Assembly (NCBI GenBank): GCA_049602155.1
Contig: JBMYRH010000026.1
Location: forward strand, 13,871 to 77,870
Source: JBMYRH01 sp049602155
GTDB taxonomy: Bacteria; Myxococcota_A; UBA9042; PHBI01; JBMYRH01
Direction of reading: 5' to 3'
Length of the DNA stretch: 64,000 nucleotides
Part shown: piece by piece, positions 16,025 through 24,341 of the stretch
Position numbering within the stretch: position 1 is the stretch's first letter
How the letters are laid out: each line of letters starts with the position of its first letter
Notes under the pieces: generated by a model
The model's database searches: none
What the model was told of the DNA's origin: nothing
The model's input: only the letters and a program-made list of their open reading frames with translations
Position numbers and translations under genes: made by a program

Positions 16025-17306
16025 GATGACACCCCGTGAGTTGGCTCTCGCCGCCCGCAAGGGCGCCCGTGCCTTGGTCGCGCTGGACTCCGCTCAGCGG
16101 TGCGCTGCGCTTCACCGCATCGCCGATGCCTTGGTCGCGCGCGCTGAAGAGATCTGTGCAGCGAACGTTGAGGACGTGACCGAGGCGCAGGGGCAGGTCG
16201 CGTCAGGAGACCTTGCACCTGAGCTGCTCAAGCGGCTCAGGATTGACGAGGCGCGCTTGAGCGCGCTCGCAGACGGACTGAGGACCCTGGCGGATATGGA
16301 TGAGCCGATTGGTCGCCTCCTGGCCCATCGGCAGCTGGGTGATGGCCTTGAGCTTCAGCAGGTGACCTCACCGTTGGGGGTCTTGTTGGTCATCTTTGAG
16401 GCGCGCCCAGATGCGCTCCCGCAGATCGCCGCGCTGGCTCTACGAGCGGGCAATGGCGTCGTCCTGAAGGGTGGACGCGAAGCGCGCCGCTCGAATGAGA
16501 CGATTCATCGGGTCATTCAAGAGGCGCTGGCCCCTGACGTCCCGCCTGAGACGGTCGGGCTCGTGCACACCCGTGAGGACGTCGCTGAGCTCCTGGCCCT
16601 CGATGACGTCTTTGACCTCGTCATCCCGCGCGGCTCGAACAGCCTTGTGCGCCACATCCAGTCGAACACACGCATCCCCGTGATGGGCCACGCAGACGGT
16701 GTGTGCCATGTCTACGTGGACGCGGCTGCAGACCTTGAGCGCGCCATCGCGATCGTCCACGACGCAAAGACCAACTACCCAGCGGCTTGCAACGCGGCTG
16801 AGACGCTCTTGGTTCATCGCGCACTGGCTGATGACGGGCGGCTCCAGCGGCTTTTAGATGGCCTCATGGATGTGCAGCTGCTCGCTGCGCCAGGGCAGGG
16901 CGAGGCTCTGGGGTTGAAGGAGACCGAGGACCTCCACGTCGAGTGGGGGGACACCCGGCTCACGGTCGCCTTGGTCGAGGACATGGCCGCCGCGATCGAT
17001 CACATCCACGCGCACGGGAGCGGGCACACGGAGTGCATCGTGACCGAGGATAACGTCACCGCCGAGCGCTTCTTGGCAGGGGTCGACAGCGCCGCAGTCT
17101 TTCACAACGCGAGCACGCGCTTCGCCGATGGTTACCGGTTCGGCTTGGGCGCAGAGGTCGGGATCAGCACCTCTAGGCTGCACGCGCGAGGGCCGGTGGG
17201 CGTCGAGGGGCTCTTGACCACGAGGTGGCTCTTACGCGGCAGTGGACACACGGTCGGTGCGATCGCCAAAGGCGACTGGTCGTTCGATTGGCGGGAACTC
17301 AGCTGA
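16014..17306 (+). CDS. proA: Gamma-glutamyl phosphate reductase
   Basis: A 430-residue ProA, which reduces gamma-glutamyl phosphate to glutamate 5-semialdehyde (NADPH), feeding the spontaneously cyclised substrate of ProC. Family marks are IFEARPDALPQIAALALRAG, GVVLKGGREA, VIPRGSNSLVRHI and the catalytic cysteine in YPAACNAAETLLVH. HGSGHTECIVTED and a C-terminal ARGPVGVEGLLTTRW complete the pattern. The ATG at 16014 overlaps proC; an in-frame ATG at 16026 is a possible alternative. Coupling of proA to proC, rather than to proB, is less usual. Confidence 0.97.
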   Translation: MPNEMTPRELALAARKGARALVALDSAQRCAALHRIADALVARAEEICAANVEDVTEAQGQVASGDLAPELLKRLRIDEARLSALADGLRTLADMDEPIGRLLAHRQLGDGLELQQVTSPLGVLLVIFEARPDALPQIAALALRAGNGVVLKGGREARRSNETIHRVIQEALAPDVPPETVGLVHTREDVAELLALDDVFDLVIPRGSNSLVRHIQSNTRIPVMGHADGVCHVYVDAAADLERAIAIVHDAKTNYPAACNAAETLLVHRALADDGRLQRLLDGLMDVQLLAAPGQGEALGLKETEDLHVEWGDTRLTVALVEDMAAAIDHIHAHGSGHTECIVTEDNVTAERFLAGVDSAAVFHNASTRFADGYRFGLGAEVGISTSRLHARGPVGVEGLLTTRWLLRGSGHTVGAIAKGDWSFDWRELS

Positions 17307-17370
17307 GCTTCCCTGTGGGGTGGCGTCACTAGGGCATTGCCGCGCGACCGATTCGTGATACCTAGGATCT

Positions 17371-20300
17371 ATGGCACGCGCGCCCGAATCTGGTCCTGAG
17401 GCGCTTGAGCATGCGCTCGGGGTCCTCGCGACGATCTCAGGCAGGCCCCTGACCGATGAGGGCTTGAGCCGCACCGCGTCTGAGATCGCTGGCTACCTCT
17501 TGCTCATGACCCAGGGGCACGAGACTCCTGTCGAGTCAGCACGTCATGCGGAGCTCGCGCGGATGATGGGTGACCCCCGGTGGCAGCTCTTCTCGACGCT
17601 TTTGACCGACCGCGTCCCGCGGCTGACCTCTGGTGCTGACGTCGTGCGCCAAGCGACCCACGTCTTGAAGCAGACAGGGATGCCCACCGGCATGAGCGCT
17701 TGGGATCAGCTGCAGCTCCGAGCGATGGGCTGGTTCGGTCCAATCCTGCCGGGCATCGTCGGGGCGGGTGTGCGCCAGCGGATCCGGAAAGAGGCGCTCC
17801 CTTTCCTCATCCCCGGTGAGCCCGAGACACTCCCCAAGGCTGTCGAGGCCATGAAGGGGCCTGGGGTCCGGGTCAACGTGAACCAGCTCGGCGAAGAGGT
17901 GCTCGGACATGATGAGGCCGAGCGCCATATGCAGGCGTACCTAGCGCTGCTCGCGACCCCCGAGGTCGACACAATCTCGGTAAAGGTGTCGTCGATCTGT
18001 GCCCAACTCAACGTCTTGGCCTGGGCGGATTCATTTGCGCGGGTCTGCGCGTCTTTAGAGCGCCTCTACACCGCCGCCATGGGTGACGGGAGCCGGCCTG
18101 CCAAGCTGGTGATGCTCGACATGGAGGCCTACCGTGACCTTGAGTTGACCCACCGCGCGTTTGTCGAGGTGCTCGGGCGCGAGGCGTTTAAGGGGCTAAA
18201 GGCGGGGATCGTCCTGCAGGCCTATTTGCCCGACAGCCACGCGGTGCAGACTGAGCTCATCGCCTGGGCTCAGGCGAGATGCGCTCAAGGCGATGCGCCG
18301 ATACAGATGCGCCTCGTGAAGGGCGCCAACCTCGCCGTCGAGCGTGTCGAGTCGAGTATCCAAGACTGGGCGCTCCCCATCTACGAGACCAAGCCGATGG
18401 TCGACGCGAGCTTCAAGACCATGGTCGCCCGCGGTCTCACAGACGAGGCGCTGAGCGCCGTCCACTTGGGCATCGCAAGTCACAACCTCTTTGACGTGGC
18501 CCATGCCCTCACGCTCGTGCGGCACCGCGGACTCTCGGGCTCGGTCCACTTTGAGGTCCTCGCCGGCATGGCTGGGCCGCTGACAAGGGCGCTCCGCGAC
18601 CTTGACCAAGAGGTGCTCGTCTACAGCCCAGCGGTGGCGGCGAGTCACCTTCACTCTGCCGTCGCGTACCTTGTTCGCAGGCTTGATGAGAACACCGCCG
18701 AGGAGAACTTCCTCAGGCACAGCTTTGATATGCGCTTTGGCGACGAGGCCTGGGAAGGGCAGCGCGAGGGCTACCTGGAGAGCCGTCGCTTGCAGCGCTC
18801 GTTGGACACGACCCCAAAACGTCAGTCTAGGGTTGGGCAGGACGCTGGCCCCGCGCCCGGCGAGTTTCACAACGAGCCGGACACGGACTTCACGTTGCGA
18901 GTTCATCGCGAGTGGCTTCAGGCCTATGTCGATCGAGAGCTGTCTCAGGCCCCACCTCACTTGCCGCTCTCTGTCGCCCGAGAGACGTTCCAGCGGTCGC
19001 CGGTCGACGGCTTTGACCCGTCACGCCCAGGAGAGGTCCCCTACCGCATCTCGCTCGCCACCGAGGGCGATGTAGAGCGCGCCATTGAGTGCGGTGTCGC
19101 GACGCAGGAGACCTGGGCGGCCGTCTCGCTCACTGAGCGCGTGGCGCTCCTTCGTCGGGTCGCCGGTGCCTTGCGCATCGAGCGCGGAGCGCTCATCGCG
19201 GGCTTGATGATGGATGGTGGCAAGGCGGTCATCGACGCAGACGCTGAGATAAGCGAGGCCATCGACTTCGCGACCTACTACGCGGACACAGCAGAGACCT
19301 GGGGGGCGCTCGAGGGGCTCGAGTTGACGCCGCGCGGCCTGACGGTCATCACGCCGCCATGGAACTTCCCCCTGGCTATACCGCTCGGAGGGGTCTTCGC
19401 CGCGCTCGTGATGGGAAACCCTGTCATCTTAAAGCCGGCGCGAGAGACGGCGTACATCGCGACGATGGCCGTCGCGCTCTGTCATGACGCAGGCATCCCT
19501 ACCGAGGCGCTCCAGCTCATCGTCGCGACCGACGAGGTCGCCACAGAGCTCATCACCAACGAGGCGGTGAAGACCGTCGTCCTGACGGGGGGGACGGACA
19601 CCGCGCGGCTCTTCAAGCGCCTCCGCCCTGATCTGCATCTCTTGGCCGAGACCGGCGGCAAGAACGCGACCCTGGTGAGTCGCTTCGCAGATCGGGACTT
19701 GGCGGTCGACGCGATCGTACAGTCGGCCTTTGGCCACGCCGGGCAAAAGTGCTCCGCGACGAGCTTGCTCATCCTCACCCCAGAGCTCGCTGAGGACGCG
19801 ACCTTCGTCGCTCAGCTGGTCGACGCCGCGCGCAGCATGAAGGTCGGCAGCGCATGGGACCTCTCGAGCCGCGTGACGCCCTTGATTCATCCGCCCAGTG
19901 GCGCCCTTGAGCGGGGCCTGACGGAGCTCGCTCCGGGCGAGAGCTGGTGGCTTGAGCCCGTCGTAGACGCCGAGAACCCACGCCTCTGCTCACCAGGCAT
20001 CAAAGCGGGGGTCAAACCAGGGAGCTTCTCGCACGTCACCGAGTTCTTTGGGCCGCTCCTCAGCGTCTTGGTGGCGCCAAACCTCGAGACAGCGCTTGAG
20101 TGGGCCAACGACACGCCCTACGGGCTGACCGCTGGTCTCCACTCGCTCGATGAGCGAGAGCAGGCGACGTTCATCGCAGGGATGGACGCGGGCAACCTCT
20201 ACGTCAACCGCACGACGACCGGAGCGATTGTGCGCCGCCAACCCTTTGGCGGTCGCAAGGCGTCCTGTTTCGGCCCTGGCGCCAAAGCGGGGGGACCGAA

Positions 20301-20928
20301 CTACGTGGCGCAGTTCGTTCACGTGACCGACTCAGAGGGGGGTGCTTCAAAGACGCCCCCTGTCGCGGCCCCCATCGGGGCCGACGTTGAACGTTTACTC
20401 GGGGGCCTCGATGCCTCGTGGCGTGTGACGGCAGCAGCGGACGCCGCGGAGATAGCCGCGACCTTTTCGCAGGAGGTCGACCCTTCGCAGATCCGTGGCC
20501 AAGACAACCTCTTCCGCTATCAGACGCATCGCCCGGTCCTCATCGTGGCCTTCGACGGTGCACACACGGAGGACATCACGCGCCTGGCGCTCGGCATGAC
20601 AGCCCTCGGGGTGCCTTTTGAGCTGTGCGCATCCCCGGGCGTGGACGTGGGGCCGCTTCGAGGTCTGTTGCGCAGCGGTGTCGTCCAGACGGCGCCCTGG
20701 AGTGATCGCGTCGCCAGCGGATGCTTCGCTCGGGTTCGGGCGCTTGGCAGGGTGCCTAGCGAGGCCTACGCGATCGCCAACCCACACGTTGCGTGTGTCG
20801 ACACGTCGCCTGTGTTGCGTCACCCCCGCGCAGAGTTGCGCAAGCTGGTCTTGGAGCAGAGCATCAGCGTCGACTTCCATCGCTACGGTCATTTAGGGCT
20901 CCGAGAGTTCACGGCGCCACCCGAGTGA
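17371..20928 (+). CDS. putA: Bifunctional proline dehydrogenase / glutamate-semialdehyde dehydrogenase
   Basis: An 1185-residue PutA, which oxidises proline to glutamate in two steps. The FAD-dependent proline dehydrogenase barrel spans about 100-480 (RLVKGANLAVERVES; YLVRRLDENTAEENFLRHSF). The aldehyde dehydrogenase spans about 530-1010 (PPWNFPLAIPLGG, ETGGKNATLVS and the nucleophile in FGHAGQKCSATSLL). About 170 further residues, from RLLGGLDASWRVT on, resemble the C-terminal domain of longer PutA types. There is no N-terminal ribbon-helix-helix region, so it is not a self-regulating PutA of the E. coli kind. It lies 64 bases after proA on the same strand, which puts proline breakdown directly downstream of proline synthesis. 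The upstream AGGA is only three bases from the ATG. Confidence 0.96.
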   Translation: MARAPESGPEALEHALGVLATISGRPLTDEGLSRTASEIAGYLLLMTQGHETPVESARHAELARMMGDPRWQLFSTLLTDRVPRLTSGADVVRQATHVLKQTGMPTGMSAWDQLQLRAMGWFGPILPGIVGAGVRQRIRKEALPFLIPGEPETLPKAVEAMKGPGVRVNVNQLGEEVLGHDEAERHMQAYLALLATPEVDTISVKVSSICAQLNVLAWADSFARVCASLERLYTAAMGDGSRPAKLVMLDMEAYRDLELTHRAFVEVLGREAFKGLKAGIVLQAYLPDSHAVQTELIAWAQARCAQGDAPIQMRLVKGANLAVERVESSIQDWALPIYETKPMVDASFKTMVARGLTDEALSAVHLGIASHNLFDVAHALTLVRHRGLSGSVHFEVLAGMAGPLTRALRDLDQEVLVYSPAVAASHLHSAVAYLVRRLDENTAEENFLRHSFDMRFGDEAWEGQREGYLESRRLQRSLDTTPKRQSRVGQDAGPAPGEFHNEPDTDFTLRVHREWLQAYVDRELSQAPPHLPLSVARETFQRSPVDGFDPSRPGEVPYRISLATEGDVERAIECGVATQETWAAVSLTERVALLRRVAGALRIERGALIAGLMMDGGKAVIDADAEISEAIDFATYYADTAETWGALEGLELTPRGLTVITPPWNFPLAIPLGGVFAALVMGNPVILKPARETAYIATMAVALCHDAGIPTEALQLIVATDEVATELITNEAVKTVVLTGGTDTARLFKRLRPDLHLLAETGGKNATLVSRFADRDLAVDAIVQSAFGHAGQKCSATSLLILTPELAEDATFVAQLVDAARSMKVGSAWDLSSRVTPLIHPPSGALERGLTELAPGESWWLEPVVDAENPRLCSPGIKAGVKPGSFSHVTEFFGPLLSVLVAPNLETALEWANDTPYGLTAGLHSLDEREQATFIAGMDAGNLYVNRTTTGAIVRRQPFGGRKASCFGPGAKAGGPNYVAQFVHVTDSEGGASKTPPVAAPIGADVERLLGGLDASWRVTAAADAAEIAATFSQEVDPSQIRGQDNLFRYQTHRPVLIVAFDGAHTEDITRLALGMTALGVPFELCASPGVDVGPLRGLLRSGVVQTAPWSDRVASGCFARVRALGRVPSEAYAIANPHVACVDTSPVLRHPRAELRKLVLEQSISVDFHRYGHLGLREFTAPPE

Positions 20929-20963
20929 GGCGACCTGTCACCGAGCGGCCTTAGGAGGGCAGA

Positions 20964-21551
20964 GTGGTGCTTCTGACGGGCTTTGAGCCCTTTACGACAG
21001 GGCGTGGGCTCAGTCTCTCCCACAACCCCACAGCGGACATCGCGTTGTCCGTCGCCTCGGAGACGCCTGGGGTGACGGGGGCTGTGCTACCCGTCAGCTA
21101 TGCGAAGACCCCGGTCGCCCTCTCGGGCCTCTTTGAGGCGCATCGCCCACGGATTTGGGTAGGGTTAGGCTATGCGCCGCACCGGGAGACCTTGGACATT
21201 GAGCAGATCGCGGTCAACGTAGCTCACGCCACCAGCGGCGATAACGATGGCGCGAGTCCGCAGCGAGAGGTCGTCGTGGCGGGGGGCCCCGTGGCTTACG
21301 AGACGGGCCTGGACATCTCGGCCGCGGTGGCGCGCTTGAAGGACCATGGCGTGGTCGCGCAGCCGGCCTTTCACGCCGGGACCTTCATGTGCAACCAGGT
21401 CTTCTACCTCGGGTGTCACCGTCGGGCGCAGGGCGCGCTCGACCTCGCGGCCTTTATCCACGTGCCTCCGATGGACGACTTTGGCCCGTTTTCGAGAGGG
21501 CTCGCGGCTCTCCTCACCGACTTGATGGAGGCCCAGCGTGGACCTGCTTGA
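20964..21551 (+). CDS. pcp: Pyroglutamyl-peptidase I (peptidase C15)
   Basis: A 195-residue cysteine peptidase that removes N-terminal pyroglutamate from peptides. The family start LLTGFEPF, the glutamate region LDIEQIAVNV, the nucleophile in HAGTFMCNQVFY and the histidine in FIHVPPMDD supply the C15 triad; the length is slightly short of the usual 205-215. It starts at GTG (or the next GTG) after GGAGGG. It follows putA by 35 bases and could release pyroglutamate from scavenged peptides, in keeping with the proline/glutamate theme. Its 3' end overlaps the next gene by 14 bases. Confidence 0.9.
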   Translation: MVLLTGFEPFTTGRGLSLSHNPTADIALSVASETPGVTGAVLPVSYAKTPVALSGLFEAHRPRIWVGLGYAPHRETLDIEQIAVNVAHATSGDNDGASPQREVVVAGGPVAYETGLDISAAVARLKDHGVVAQPAFHAGTFMCNQVFYLGCHRRAQGALDLAAFIHVPPMDDFGPFSRGLAALLTDLMEAQRGPA

Positions 21552-22284
21552 CCACCCGCTCATCGCGGCCCGCTACTTCTTCCCACAGTCGGTCGCACTC
21601 CCCGGTGCGACTCTGGTGCCGACACCCGTCGGGCCGCTTGCATGCTGGCGCTCAGCGCCGCCTTCGGACCGGCCTGTTCTGGTGCACTTCCACGGTAATG
21701 GAGAGCTCGTCCACCACTGGATAGAGGGCTTTGTGCCGGTCATTCAAGGCATGGGCTTTGAGGTCTTCCTCGCGGAATACCGAGGCTATGGCGCCTCGGC
21801 TGGTGAGCCGCTCCTGGGGTCGATGCTCGGTGACGTGGACGCCATTCGGGAGGTGGTCGGCGTCCCGGACAGTCAGATCGTGGTCTTTGGGCGGTCGGTG
21901 GGCTCGATCTTCGCGATGGAGTGGATCGCCCGCTTCCCCGAGACTCGGGGGCTGATTATCGAGAGCGGCATCTTTGATGTCCTCGAGCGGCTCGCGCTCC
22001 GCGTCACGCCTCGAGAACTGGGCTGCGCACCGGGTGCGCTTGAGCAGGCCTGTTCGGAGCGCTTGGACCACGGTCAAAAGCTCGCGAGCTACCCGGGGCC
22101 GAGCTTGTTCTTACACGCCGAAGGGGACCACCTCGTGGACATCTCGCACGCTGAGCGCAGCGCCGCAGCCGCTGGAGAGCGGGCGACGCTGCTCAGGCTC
22201 CCGTATGGCGATCACAACAGCATCATGGGGGCCAACACCGAGGCTTACTTCACGGCGGTTCAGGCGTTTTTAAACCCTGGGTAA
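21538..22284 (+). CDS. Alpha/beta hydrolase
   Basis: A 248-residue alpha/beta-hydrolase fold protein of the BEM46/YfhR-like kind. The oxyanion segment is VLVHFHGNGELVHH and the nucleophile elbow is FGRSVGS (GxSxG). The acid is in HAEGDHLVD and the histidine in LPYGDHNSIM. YRGYGASAGEP is typical of this subfamily. GTG start, overlapping pcp by 14 bases, so the two are coupled. Substrate unknown; esterase or peptidase activity is possible. It ends 22 bases before a convergent gene. Confidence 0.88.
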   Translation: MDLLDHPLIAARYFFPQSVALPGATLVPTPVGPLACWRSAPPSDRPVLVHFHGNGELVHHWIEGFVPVIQGMGFEVFLAEYRGYGASAGEPLLGSMLGDVDAIREVVGVPDSQIVVFGRSVGSIFAMEWIARFPETRGLIIESGIFDVLERLALRVTPRELGCAPGALEQACSERLDHGQKLASYPGPSLFLHAEGDHLVDISHAERSAAAAGERATLLRLPYGDHNSIMGANTEAYFTAVQAFLNPG

Positions 22285-22306
22285 GCCATGGCTCAGCCAG
22301 CTCGCC

Positions 22307-23110
22307 TCATGAGGACCATACGAGGCCCGCTGAGAGGAGCCCCAAGATCAACAAGGCTGCACCTGTGACGCGCAAAAAGCGCTGAGTGTTGTGGCGTCTA
22401 CCCAGCGCTGCGCCGGGGAAATTGGTCGCCATATAAGCGACTAAGATGATCCCCGCGGTCGTCCAGTCGATGCCGTCGTGCTTGTGATACTCGAGGACGG
22501 CGCCGATGCTGACCGGCGGGAGCAGGATGGCGAGTGAGAGCGCGCGCGCGTCGTCTTTGTGTAGCCCGACTGCGCTGATCAAGATGGGGACCATCAACAC
22601 GCCAGCGCCGATCCCGAAGAGGCCACCTGCGACGCCGACTCCAGCCCCAATCACGCCGACGCTCAGGGTCGAGAAGGGCACGCGCGAGGCGATGGTCACT
22701 GTCGGCGCTGCCGGATCTAGGGCCACGGCGTCTCCATCTCGCTGGCGCCGCGTTACGTAGTGCAGACCAAGCAGGACCAAGAGCGCGGCGAAGGCGAGGG
22801 TGAGCCCCTCGCGATCGAGGGCGTAGGCGAGGCGGGCGCCGACGTTCGAGAAGACCGCGTAGGTCCCAACGCCGATCGCGATATGGGGCAAGAGCAGGCG
22901 CACTCGGTCACGCATCACCACCACGCCTGGCAGCGACATCGGGGCCAGCATCACCGCCAGGATGGTGCCCTGGGCCAAGTGCTGGTCCTTACCGAGCGCT
23001 AAGACGAGGCCGGCCACTAGGAGCGGTGCGCCGCCGATGCCAGCGTAGCCCCCTCCAAAACCGACCAGCGCGCCGAACGCGATGAGCGTCACCCACTCCA
23101 CGACGGTCAT
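22307..23110 (-). CDS. TauE/SafE (TSUP) family permease
   Basis: A 267-residue integral membrane protein of the sulfite exporter TauE/SafE family. I chose the ATG at 23110 because it follows a strong GGGAGGGAG and begins at the first membrane segment (MTVVEWVTLIAFGALVGFGG); an in-frame ATG at 23338 would add 76 charged residues. Two duplicated halves are visible, each with a glycine-rich motif: GGGYAGIGGAPLLVAGL at the start and GVAGGLFGIGAGVLMVPIL in the middle. About eight membrane segments are likely. Members move sulfur-containing or organic anions; the substrate here is unknown. Confidence 0.92.
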   Translation of the reverse strand: MTVVEWVTLIAFGALVGFGGGYAGIGGAPLLVAGLVLALGKDQHLAQGTILAVMLAPMSLPGVVVMRDRVRLLLPHIAIGVGTYAVFSNVGARLAYALDREGLTLAFAALLVLLGLHYVTRRQRDGDAVALDPAAPTVTIASRVPFSTLSVGVIGAGVGVAGGLFGIGAGVLMVPILISAVGLHKDDARALSLAILLPPVSIGAVLEYHKHDGIDWTTAGIILVAYMATNFPGAALGRRHNTQRFLRVTGAALLILGLLSAGLVWSS

Positions 23111-23336
23111 CTCCCTCCCTTGCCGTGCGCCGGGAGCATACCCGAAGCGCGGAAGAAAGGGGGCCCGGGTGGGCGTGAGCGGTGAGGTCTTATGCTTTTC
23201 CGGCAGTGACTTTGAACGTGCCGCAGGCTCAGGCGATGCCCGGTGTGTGGGGAGTTGTCGCTTACATATCCTGGACTGGACGGCGGACCTCCGTGACCGC
23301 TTGACGATCTTCCTGTTGAGATGCCCAACTCGTCTC

Positions 23337-24341
23337 ATGCGTACTTACGGCTATCTCTGCATCAGTTTGATCTTCTTGCTCAGCGCCTGTGTAGCGTCGT
23401 CGAAGGGGCGTCGCGGCGAAGTTCCCTCGAGCGTTACCCAGTCTGCGTCAGAGGTGAGCGGGCCGCGACTCCGCGTCTTGGGGATCGCTCAGGATGGCGG
23501 ACTGCCTCACGCCGCGTGCCGCTGCGAGCGCTGTGAGGCGGCGCGACACGAGCCGAGCCGCGCGAGCGGCGTGGCGAGCCTAGGGATCATCGATCCCGCT
23601 CAAGGGGAGGGCGGCGTCTTCCTCGTCGACGCGACCCCGGACATCATCTCCCAGCTGGCGCTCCTAGAGGACGTCCGTGACGCGCCGCGGGGCCGCGTCG
23701 ACCGAGCGCCAATCGACGGTGTCCTCCTGACCCATGCGCACATGGGGCACTATCTAGGTTTGGCTCACCTGGGCTTCGAAGCCGTGAGCGTCAAGGGGCT
23801 CCCGGTCTGGGCGAGTCAGTCGATGGTGGCGTTCCTCAGCGATAACGCGCCTTGGGGGCAGCTGGTCACGACCGGGGGGATCGTCCCCAAAGCCATCGCG
23901 CCCGGGGAGCCTTTGTCGCTCACTGAGCGTATCACCGTACAGCCGCTCTTAGTTCCTCACCGCGCCGAGTACACAGACACGTTTGGTTACCGCATCACGG
24001 GGCCGAGCAAGACTGCGCTCTACATCCCGGATTGCTCGCCTTGGCATGTCTGGGAGACGCCGCTTGAGCAGGCGCTCATTGGCGTGGACGTCGCGCTCTT
24101 AGACGCGACGTTTTACTCTGGGGACGAGCTCCCTGGGCGCGACCTTTTGAAGATTGGACATCCGCTCGTGGTCGACACCATGGACAGGCTCCAGTCACGG
24201 GTGGACGCTGGGACGCTCGAGGTGTGGTTTATCCACCTCAATCACTCAAACCCAGCGTTAGAGCCCCAAAGCGACGCGCACGCCGAGGTGACGCGCCGTG
24301 GCTTTGGGGTCGCTCACGCCGGGCTTGAGCTTCGGCTCTAG
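23337..24341 (+). CDS. PqqB-like metallo-beta-lactamase-fold lipoprotein
   Basis: A 334-residue MBL-fold hydrolase related to PqqB. The ATG at 23337 gives MRTYGYLCISLIFLLSAC (lipobox Cys18); longer in-frame starts lack a signal. LGIAQDGGLPHAACRCERCE matches the PqqB N-terminal signature with its Cys-rich hairpin. The metal motif reads LLTHAHMGHYLGL, so the usual HxHxDH aspartate is glycine; HAHxGH variants occur in this PqqB-like family. Further ligands may be in VPHRAEY, IPDCSPW and FIHLNHSNP. No other pqq gene is nearby, so a role in PQQ synthesis is doubtful. Its stop shares CTAG with the stop of the convergent giant gene. Confidence 0.85.
   Translation: MRTYGYLCISLIFLLSACVASSKGRRGEVPSSVTQSASEVSGPRLRVLGIAQDGGLPHAACRCERCEAARHEPSRASGVASLGIIDPAQGEGGVFLVDATPDIISQLALLEDVRDAPRGRVDRAPIDGVLLTHAHMGHYLGLAHLGFEAVSVKGLPVWASQSMVAFLSDNAPWGQLVTTGGIVPKAIAPGEPLSLTERITVQPLLVPHRAEYTDTFGYRITGPSKTALYIPDCSPWHVWETPLEQALIGVDVALLDATFYSGDELPGRDLLKIGHPLVVDTMDRLQSRVDAGTLEVWFIHLNHSNPALEPQSDAHAEVTRRGFGVAHAGLELRL

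Noticed and set aside
23337..24341. Assignment of the MBL-fold gene as pqqB
   Set aside because: Lipoprotein signal, altered metal motif and the lack of other pqq genes make a role in PQQ synthesis doubtful.
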